Assembly (NCBI GenBank): GCA_023406985.1
Contig: JAEXTK010000277.1
Coordinates: forward strand, 1 to 19,336
Length of the DNA: 19,336 bases
Origin: Spirochaetota bacterium
Lineage (GTDB): Bacteria; Spirochaetota; Spirochaetia; Treponematales; Breznakiellaceae
Direction: 5' to 3'
Part shown: one piece after another, positions 14,053 through 19,336 of the stretch
How the letters are laid out: every line of letters starts with the position of its first letter
How positions within the stretch are numbered: the stretch's first letter is position 1
Notes under the pieces: generated by a model
Told to the model about the DNA's origin: nothing
Database searches by the model: none
The model's input: the letters and a program-made list of their open reading frames with translations, nothing else
Made by a program: the position numbers and the translations under genes

Positions 14053-14082
14053 CTTGACTTAGTCCTATCGGAGGAGTACTAC
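14053..14082 (+). promoter_or_regulatory. Possible promoter and ribosome-binding site before ech operon
   Basis: The divergent gap 13967-14098 holds TTGACT (14053-14058, 5 of 6 to the -35) and, 18 bp later, TACTAC (14077-14082), a poor -10. GGAGGAG at 14070-14076 looks like a ribosome-binding site but lies 22 nt before the ATG at 14099, too far for ordinary use, and no start codon lies at the right distance. Promoter and ribosome-binding readings are mutually exclusive. Confidence 0.25.
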
Positions 14083-14098
14083 AGCGGCGGTACAAATC

Positions 14099-14185
14099 AT
14101 GATGATCCCCCTACTCCTCTTGACCGTTCCTCCCGTGATGGGCTTCCTCGCCTTCCTCTGAGCCAAGTACGAGTATCGGCGGGCG
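14099..14185 (+). other. echA: N-terminal coding segment of echA interrupted by in-frame TGA
   Basis: Reading from the ATG at 14099 in the echA frame gives MMIPLLLLTVPPVMGFLAFL, a good first transmembrane helix, then TGA at 14159-14161, then AKYEYRRAVV running on into the long open frame. The frame is the same on both sides, so a base substitution (TGG or CGA to TGA) explains it better than an indel. TGA ends many other genes here, so it is an ordinary stop in this genome. Possible explanations are sequence error, true nonsense mutation with restart at GTG 14186/14189, or read-through. Confidence 0.75.
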
Positions 14186-16015
14186 GTGGTGACGTCGGGA
14201 ATCGCGATCCAGGCCGTCCTCGCCGTCGCGCTCGCGGTGGTCTTTTGGGACGCGCTGCCGTTCAGGCTGGAATACCGCATCCCCGGCCTCGACTATTGGT
14301 GCTTCGGGGCCGACGTCCTGATCGGCGTCTTCGTCGCGTGGCTCGGCATCCGGAAGCGGCGGGCGCTGACCTTCCTCATCGCGCTGGTCCACCTCGTGTT
14401 GGCGGCCTTGGACCTCCGGTACACTTCCACCTTGGAGGCCGCGCGGATCCTCGTGATCGACCAGGTGAGCATCATCATGGTCCTCATCGTCGGCATCGTC
14501 GGCGGGCTCATCATCTTCGACGCGACCGGTTATATGCGCGCCTACCATGCCGAACACCCGGGGGTAAAGGACCGCAGGCGCTTCGTCGCGCTCGTCATGC
14601 TCTCCTTCCTGGGGGCGATGTACGGCATCATCCTGACCAACGACCTCAGGCTCACCCTGGTATTCTGGGAATTCACCTCGCTCGCCTCGTACGCGCTCAT
14701 CGGCTATGCGGGAGACGCGGAGTCGGAGCGCAACGCCTTCCGGGCGCTCAACATGAACCTGGTCGGCGGCATCGCTTTCGCGGGGGCGATCATCCTGCTC
14801 GCGGTCAACGCGCGGACGGTGGAACTCGACCGGCTCGTGGAGATCGCGAAGGCCGGCGGCGCGGCGTTCGTCATAGCCCCGGCCGCCCTCCTCGCGCTCG
14901 CGGGCGTCATCAAGTCAGCCCAATTGCCCTTCACCTCGTGGCTCCTCGGCGCGATGGTCGCGCCGACGCCCGTTTCCGCCCTGCTGCATTCGAGCACCAT
15001 GGTCAAGGCGGGGGTATTCCTGCTCCTGCGGCTGGCCCCGGCGCTCACCGGTAGCCCCGCGGGCTATCTCATCGCCTTCATCGGTATATTGACCTTCATT
15101 TCGGGCGCCTTCGCCGCGGTTTCCCGACGTAACGCGAAGCGGGTGCTCGCCCTTTCGACGGTCTCCAACCTCGGCCTCATCGTAACGTGCGCCGGTATCG
15201 GGACCTACCAACTCGTGTGGGTGGGCCTCTTCCTCATCGTCTTCCACGCCGTCGCAAAAGCCCTCCTCTTCCTCGCGGTCGGCACCGCGAGCGTCGGCAC
15301 GGGAAGCCTCGACATAGAGGACATGGGAGGGCTCATCGTCACCATGCCGCGCATCGCCTTCCTCCTCATCGTGGGCATCGCGGCGATGTTCGTCGCCCCC
15401 TTCGGCATGCTCGTTTCCAAATGGGCCGCCATGGAAGCCTTCATCAACATGAACTCCCTCGTCAGTCCGCTCATGATCGTCCTCCTCGCCCTCGGCAGCT
15501 CCACGACCGTCCTCTTCTGGGCGAAGTGGCTCGGCGTCCTCGTCCGGATCACCGACCCGCACGCTCCGCGGGGTCTCTTGGAGGGCCGCATCACGCGCGC
15601 CGAGCTGGTCGCCGAATACGCCCTCGCGGCCGCCGCGGTCGCGGTCTGCGCCCTTTTTCCCGTCATTTCGCATTTCGTCGTCGAGCCGTACCTGATCGCG
15701 GAATACGGCTGGCCCTTCGGCATCGACCGCGGGAACGCGATCATCACCGTGCTCATGGTCGTCATGATCATCGCGGTGCCCGGCCTCCTCATCGCGATCA
15801 CTTCGCGGGGGGCGAAAACGCTCTCACCGGCCTACCTGTCGGGCCGCCCCGCCGCCGCCGATCTCTCCTTCGCCGGCTCGATGGGCAAAACCCGGCGGCT
15901 CGAGACGAGGTCCTATTACCTGGACAAGTTCTTCCATGAGGAGCGGATTCTCGGCGTCGGAACCTGGGTCGGCCTGCTCCTCGTCATAACCACGATAGGG
16001 ACGGTGCTCCTGTGA
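14186..16015 (+). CDS. echA: Ech hydrogenase subunit A, NuoL-like ion-pumping membrane protein
   Basis: EchA belongs to the NuoL/MrpA antiporter-like family and is thought to carry ion translocation in Ech hydrogenase. The uninterrupted frame gives 609 aa from GTG 14186 with well over ten hydrophobic helices. The proton_antipo_M signature is clear: IKSAQLPFTSWLLGAM (K243 onward), APTPVSALLHSS and MVKAG with H268 and K274. A Glu-containing helix appears earlier (LVFWEFTSLASYAL), equivalent to the conserved Glu of the family. The C-terminal end has a further helix after an amphipathic stretch. The conserved first membrane helix lies upstream of this start, behind the TGA at 14159, so the true gene probably began at 14099 (638 codons). 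No ribosome-binding site precedes GTG 14186. The stop overlaps the echB start. Confidence 0.9.
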   Translation: MVTSGIAIQAVLAVALAVVFWDALPFRLEYRIPGLDYWCFGADVLIGVFVAWLGIRKRRALTFLIALVHLVLAALDLRYTSTLEAARILVIDQVSIIMVLIVGIVGGLIIFDATGYMRAYHAEHPGVKDRRRFVALVMLSFLGAMYGIILTNDLRLTLVFWEFTSLASYALIGYAGDAESERNAFRALNMNLVGGIAFAGAIILLAVNARTVELDRLVEIAKAGGAAFVIAPAALLALAGVIKSAQLPFTSWLLGAMVAPTPVSALLHSSTMVKAGVFLLLRLAPALTGSPAGYLIAFIGILTFISGAFAAVSRRNAKRVLALSTVSNLGLIVTCAGIGTYQLVWVGLFLIVFHAVAKALLFLAVGTASVGTGSLDIEDMGGLIVTMPRIAFLLIVGIAAMFVAPFGMLVSKWAAMEAFINMNSLVSPLMIVLLALGSSTTVLFWAKWLGVLVRITDPHAPRGLLEGRITRAELVAEYALAAAAVAVCALFPVISHFVVEPYLIAEYGWPFGIDRGNAIITVLMVVMIIAVPGLLIAITSRGAKTLSPAYLSGRPAAADLSFAGSMGKTRRLETRSYYLDKFFHEERILGVGTWVGLLLVITTIGTVLL

Positions 16016-16881
16016 ACGGAATCGAATTGTACGTCGTCGTCGGGTATCTCCTGCTCGGCCCCCTCGTGGGAGGCCTCTTGCAAGGAGCGGACCGCAAGTT
16101 GAGCGCTCGTCTCCAGGGCCGCGTCGGGCCGCCTCTGCTCCAGCCCTTCTATGACCTCTCCAAGCTCTTTTCCAAGCGCATCGCGCCGGTCAACCGGATC
16201 CAATTTCCGCTGGTCGCGAGCCATTTCGTTTTCTCGGTGACCACCGGCATACTGTTCTTCTACGGCTCGGACATCCTCCTCATCATCTTCGTCCTGACCC
16301 TCGCGGGGATATTCCTCGTGCTCGCGGCGTATTCCACCGGCTCCCCGTACGGGACGATCGGCGCCGAACGCGAGCTCCTGCTCATGACGGCGTACGAGCC
16401 CATGGTCATCCTGACGCTGGTGGGCCTGTACGACGTGGCCAAGAGCTTCAGCTTCTACCAGATCTGGCGATCCACGATGCCCGCGATCATCTACCTCCCC
16501 GGCATCTACGTCGGCCTCGTCTACGTGCTCGTGATGAAGCTCCGTAAATCGCCCTTCGACCTCTCGACCTCCCACCACGCCCACCAGGAACTCGTCATGG
16601 GCCTGACCGCCGATATGGGGGGCCCGATGCTCGGCCTCGTGGAGCTCGCGCACTGGTACGAGTCCGTGTACCTCTACGCCCTCGTCTTCCTCTTCTTCAG
16701 CTCCAGCCCGATCGCCGCGACGATCGGCGGCGTGACTACGTTCTTTCTCATCACCCTGATCGACAACGCGACGGCCCGCGTGAAGTGGGAATACGCCCTC
16801 TCCTCCGCCTGGCTCGTCGCCCTGGTGGCGGGCATGGGGAATCTCATTCCCTTCTACATCATCACGAGGGGGCTCCCGTGA
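16012..16881 (+). CDS. echB: Ech hydrogenase subunit B, NuoH-like membrane protein
   Basis: EchB, 289 aa, is the NuoH/HycD-type integral membrane subunit that anchors the hydrophilic arm. About eight hydrophobic helices are visible. The family motif GRVGPPLLQPFYDLSKLF is at 36-53, and GTIGAERELLLMTAYEP follows near 117, the acidic loop typical of NuoH-like proteins. A further conserved segment is KSPFDLSTSHHAHQELV, the cytoplasmic loop. The GTG start at 16012 overlaps the echA stop (GTGA); there is little ribosome-binding site of its own, which points to coupled translation. Confidence 0.96.
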   Translation: MNGIELYVVVGYLLLGPLVGGLLQGADRKLSARLQGRVGPPLLQPFYDLSKLFSKRIAPVNRIQFPLVASHFVFSVTTGILFFYGSDILLIIFVLTLAGIFLVLAAYSTGSPYGTIGAERELLLMTAYEPMVILTLVGLYDVAKSFSFYQIWRSTMPAIIYLPGIYVGLVYVLVMKLRKSPFDLSTSHHAHQELVMGLTADMGGPMLGLVELAHWYESVYLYALVFLFFSSSPIAATIGGVTTFFLITLIDNATARVKWEYALSSAWLVALVAGMGNLIPFYIITRGLP

Positions 16882-17321
16882 GCGCATCAAGCGGCGGCAT
16901 CGAACGATCGCCCTGGCTCATCCATTACGACGCGTCCTCCTGCAACGGGTGCGACATCGAGGTCCTGGCCTGCCTCACGCCGGTCTACGACGCCGAGCGC
17001 TTCGGTTGCATCGTCACGGGTGATCCCAAACAGGCGGACATCTTCCTCGTGACGGGCAGCGTCAACCACCGGAACGAGGAAATCGTCAAGATCATCTACG
17101 ATCAGATGCCCGAACCGAAAGTGGTCGTGGCCGTCGGCGCCTGCGCCTATTCGGGCGGCGTTTTCGCGGACTGTTACAACATCAAGGGCGGCGTCGGCGA
17201 GGTCATCCCCGTGGACGTCTACGTTCCCGGCTGCGCGGCCAAACCGGAATCCATCCTGGACGGCGTCATCCAGGGGGCGCAGATCCTCGCGGAACGCAGG
17301 AAGGCGATGAAACATGCGTGA
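16878..17321 (+). CDS. echC: Ech hydrogenase small subunit EchC, NuoB-like [4Fe-4S] protein
   Basis: EchC, 147 aa, is the small hydrogenase subunit carrying the proximal [4Fe-4S] cluster next to the NiFe site. Four cluster cysteines are visible: C22 and C25 in SCNGCDIE, C89 in GACAYSGGVF and C119 in VPGCAAKPE. No Tat signal is present, as expected for a cytoplasm-facing group 4 enzyme. The GTG at 16878 overlaps the echB stop, with GAGGGGG just upstream. The C-terminus overlaps the echD start by 8 bp. Confidence 0.96.
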   Translation: MSASSGGIERSPWLIHYDASSCNGCDIEVLACLTPVYDAERFGCIVTGDPKQADIFLVTGSVNHRNEEIVKIIYDQMPEPKVVVAVGACAYSGGVFADCYNIKGGVGEVIPVDVYVPGCAAKPESILDGVIQGAQILAERRKAMKHA

Positions 17322-17757
17322 ACGAGAGACCCAGACCATCGAAGAGATCGAAGTGGAGATGCTGCCGACCCTCGCGGACGGCATGCGGCTGGACGGATGG
17401 CGGCTCGTGCAGATCCTCTGCATCAGCCGGGACGACGGATATGAGCTCCAGTACTCGTTCGGCGGCGGCTATGCGCTCAAGACTTTGAAGCTGACCTTCG
17501 GCCTCAAGGATACCGTACCGAGCATCACGCCGTATTACGGCGCCGCCTTCCTCTACGAAAACGAAATCCGCGACCTATTCGGCGCCCGCATCGAGCGCAT
17601 CGCCCCCGACTGGGAGGGAAAGGTCTTCGACGTGGCCGACAAGACGCCCTTCGCGAAACGATCCGTGCCGCTCACGAGCAGCGAGCGGCCGGAAGGCGCC
17701 CTCCGCCTCGGCGGGAATCGGCCGACCGCCGCCCGTTCCGAAGGAGGCCTCCAATGA
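17314..17757 (+). CDS. echD: Ech hydrogenase subunit D, NuoC-like
   Basis: EchD, 147 aa, is the NuoC/30-kDa-type subunit that packs against the large subunit. The family signature is ENEIRDLFG near residue 90, followed by a conserved DWEGK. The N-terminal half is beta-rich (LQYSFGGGYALKTLKLTF) as in NuoC. The last 30 residues are Arg/Ser/Gly-rich and less conserved. It overlaps echC (8 bp) and echE (ATGA) at its ends, so the protein ratio is probably set by coupling. Confidence 0.92.
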   Translation: MRERETQTIEEIEVEMLPTLADGMRLDGWRLVQILCISRDDGYELQYSFGGGYALKTLKLTFGLKDTVPSITPYYGAAFLYENEIRDLFGARIERIAPDWEGKVFDVADKTPFAKRSVPLTSSERPEGALRLGGNRPTAARSEGGLQ

Positions 17758-18857
17758 GTTCGGTCGAGCACGCCGTACCCGGCCCCTCGGTCATACCGTT
17801 CGGACCTCAGCACCCCGTCCTCCCCGAGCCCATCCACCTTGACCTCGTCCTGGAAGACGAGAAGGTCATCGGCGCCGTTCCCCAGATCGGATACATCCAC
17901 CGCGGCCTGGAGCTCCTCGTGGAGAAACGCGACTATCTCGATTACGTGCACGTGGCCGAGCGCATCTGCGGCATCTGCTCCTTCATGCACGGCATGGGCT
18001 ATTGCGAGGCGGTGGAGACCATCCTCGGCGTCCAGGTACCCGACCGCGGGCGGTGGCTGCGCACCTTCTGGTGCGAACTGGAGCGCGTCCAGAGCCACCT
18101 GCTCTGGCTCGGCCTCGCCGCCGACGCCTTCGGCTTCGAGAACCTGTTCATGGCCGCTTGGCGCGCGCGGGAAATCGTGGGGGACGTGGCCGAGGAGACC
18201 GCGGGCGGACGGGTCATCTTCGGTTCGGCGGTCGTGGGAGGCGTCAGCCGGGACCCCGACGCGGACACCCTCGCCCGCTGCGCGGCGGCGCTCGCGCCCG
18301 TGCGCGCCGAGGTGGTCCGTCTTTCGGAGGTGATGATCACGGACGCCACGGTCCGCCACCGCCTGGAAAAGGTGGGAAGGCTCACCCGCGAGCGCGCCAA
18401 CGACCTCGGCGCCGTAGGGCCGATGCTCCGCGCGAGCGGCGTCGATTACGATCTGCGCAAGCGCGGATATGCCGCGTACGGGGAAGTCGATTTCGAGGTG
18501 GTCGTGGAGACGGCCGGGGACAGCATGGCCCGCGCCCTCGTGCGGATCAGGGAGATCGAGCAGTCCTTCAGGATCCTGGACCAGGTAATCCAAAAGATTC
18601 CCGCCGGTCCCGTCGCGATCCCCATCAAGGGCATGCCGCCCGCGGGAGACGCCTTCGTCCGCCTGGAGCAGCCGCGCGGAGAAGTCGTCTATTTCGTCCG
18701 GTCCAACGGCACGCGGTTCCTGGAACGCTTCCGCGTCAGGACTCCCACCTTCGCGAACATTCCGGCTATGGCCGAGGTCCTGATCGGCTCCGATCTCGGA
18801 GACGTGCCGACCATCATCCTGACCATAGATCCGTGCATCTCCTGCACCGAGAGGTAA
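17754..18857 (+). CDS. echE: Ech hydrogenase large subunit EchE, [NiFe] site
   Basis: EchE, 367 aa, is the catalytic large subunit (NuoD-like) that reduces protons with electrons from ferredoxin. The proximal NiFe motif is RICGICSFMHGMGYCE, with C72 and C75; the distal motif is DPCISCTER at 359-367, with C361 and C364. All four Ni ligands are therefore present, which separates it from NuoD. The protein stops exactly at the Arg after the distal motif, with no C-terminal peptide to remove, unlike E. coli HycE. The upstream PFGPQHPVLPEP opening is typical. The ATG at 17754 overlaps the echD stop as ATGA. GAAGGAGG lies just before it, within echD. Confidence 0.97.
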   Translation: MSSVEHAVPGPSVIPFGPQHPVLPEPIHLDLVLEDEKVIGAVPQIGYIHRGLELLVEKRDYLDYVHVAERICGICSFMHGMGYCEAVETILGVQVPDRGRWLRTFWCELERVQSHLLWLGLAADAFGFENLFMAAWRAREIVGDVAEETAGGRVIFGSAVVGGVSRDPDADTLARCAAALAPVRAEVVRLSEVMITDATVRHRLEKVGRLTRERANDLGAVGPMLRASGVDYDLRKRGYAAYGEVDFEVVVETAGDSMARALVRIREIEQSFRILDQVIQKIPAGPVAIPIKGMPPAGDAFVRLEQPRGEVVYFVRSNGTRFLERFRVRTPTFANIPAMAEVLIGSDLGDVPTIILTIDPCISCTER

Positions 18858-18860
18858 TCC

Positions 18861-19232
18861 GTGGCCTTCCTTCCCATGGCGAAAATCGCCCTGCGCAACC
18901 TGTTCACCTCCCCGGCGACACGCCGGTACCCGCACGCGGTCCGCGAGAGCTTCCCCGCGAGCCGGGGGCGTATCCTCATCGACTATCCGGCCTGCATCTT
19001 CTGCGGCGCCTGTTCCAAACGATGCCCCGCGGCCTCCATCCGCGTGGAGCGCGGGGAAAAGCTCTGGAGCATCGACCGGTTCTCCTGCGTTTCCTGCGGC
19101 CTTTGCGTCAAGGTATGCCCCAAGAAGTGCCTCTCCATGGCGCCGGGCCGACCGCCGGCGCTGCGCGTCGGCGACATCGCGGCCGCGGTGGAGGTCCATA
19201 GGCCGGAAGCGGACGGGGCGTCGGATGCATGA
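18861..19232 (+). CDS. echF: Ech hydrogenase subunit F, 2[4Fe-4S] ferredoxin-like
   Basis: EchF, 123 aa, passes electrons from soluble ferredoxin to EchC. Two classic cluster motifs are present: C45-x2-C48-x2-C51-x3-C55 followed by Pro, and C76-x2-C79-x2-C82-x3-C86 followed by Pro. The N-terminus IALRNLFTSPATRRYP is a typical Ech/NuoI-like lead that binds the membrane arm. The GTG at 18861 is preferred over ATG 18876 because GAGAGG at 18849-18854 is at the right distance. The stop overlaps the next gene, which appears to be hypA. The gap to echE is only 3 bp. Confidence 0.95.
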   Translation: MAFLPMAKIALRNLFTSPATRRYPHAVRESFPASRGRILIDYPACIFCGACSKRCPAASIRVERGEKLWSIDRFSCVSCGLCVKVCPKKCLSMAPGRPPALRVGDIAAAVEVHRPEADGASDA

Positions 19233-19336
19233 GGCCAGCGCCGCGGAAGCGATCGTCAAGCTGGCATGCCGGGCTGCTGCGGGGCGCTCCCCAGCCGGCA
19301 AAATACCCCGGATTACGCGCCACTCAGTGGGTGTGG
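19225..19336 (+). CDS. hypA: HypA N-terminus (hydrogenase nickel insertion), partial at window end
   Basis: An ATG at 19225, overlapping the echF stop by 8 bp, opens a frame that stays open to the window edge: 37 codons, starting MHEASAAEAIVKLA and ending RITRHSVGVG. HypA proteins begin MHE (His2 is the nickel ligand), followed by S.AEAI/L, and then a V/I-rich strand leading to ..GVGE or similar. All of these match in order. HypA delivers nickel to the large subunit of [NiFe] hydrogenases, so its place behind ech is logical. The zinc-binding domain lies beyond the window. Confidence 0.75.
   Translation, partial: MHEASAAEAIVKLACRAAAGRSPAGKIPRITRHSVGV

Noticed and set aside
14159..14161. Selenocysteine insertion at the echA TGA
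   Set aside because: No convincing hairpin of bacterial SECIS type follows the codon, the site is at the end of a membrane helix far from any redox centre, and no family member known to me has a Cys there.
17553..19301. Long minus-strand open frame (582 codons) antisense to echD, echE and echF
   Set aside because: The plus strand carries intact metal-binding motifs of three hydrogenase subunits; the reverse frame has no recognisable domain.

Overview
The window comes from a high-GC bacterium, most likely an anaerobic spirochaete. The pointers are two FlaB-type (periplasmic core) flagellins in tandem, long spirochaete-style FliD, FlgK and FlgL proteins, and a gene neighbourhood (flaB, flaG, fliD, PilZ, tsaE, tsaB; and flgN-flgK-flgL-fliW-csrA) that resembles, from memory, the layout in Treponema. 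Genus cannot be fixed from the sequence alone.

Layout. (1) 18-9617, plus strand: an unrecognised 142-aa gene, two flaB flagellin genes each with its own leader (an intrinsic terminator follows each), flaG, fliD, an unrecognised protein with a possible beta-grasp N-terminus, a membrane-anchored YcgR/PilZ protein, a small unrecognised gene, tsaE and tsaB (tRNA t6A synthesis), and a PAS-HD-GYP protein. (2) 9628-13966, minus strand, convergent with region 1: flgN, flgK, flgL, fliW, csrA, read in that order and tightly packed. (3) 14099-19336, plus strand, divergent from region 2: a six-subunit Ech-type group 4 [NiFe] hydrogenase, echABCDEF, five of whose junctions are overlapping or nearly so, followed by the start of hypA, which runs off the window.

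How the parts work together. Regions 1 and 2 make the filament (FlaB), its cap (FliD), hook-filament junction (FlgK, FlgL), chaperone (FlgN) and the FliW/CsrA switch that senses free flagellin. Both flaB leaders carry a short perfect hairpin with GGA in the tetraloop 24-27 nt upstream of a GGA in the Shine-Dalgarno sequence. The stems differ in sequence but not in shape. This is the two-site CsrA target architecture, so the regulator and its probable targets lie in the same window. PilZ and HD-GYP proteins add a c-di-GMP sensing and degrading pair. Region 3 would couple reduced ferredoxin to H2 production and ion pumping.

Odd points: an in-frame TGA at codon 21 of echA, between its first transmembrane segment and the rest; a large hydrogenase subunit that ends exactly at its distal metal-binding motif with no cleavable tail; a probable CTG start for tsaE; an 18-bp direct repeat with a 28-bp period inside fliD; and Ca2+-loop-like motifs in both FliD and FlgK. 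I see no tRNA, rRNA, CRISPR array, insertion sequence or prophage. No gene-free stretch exceeds 300 bases.
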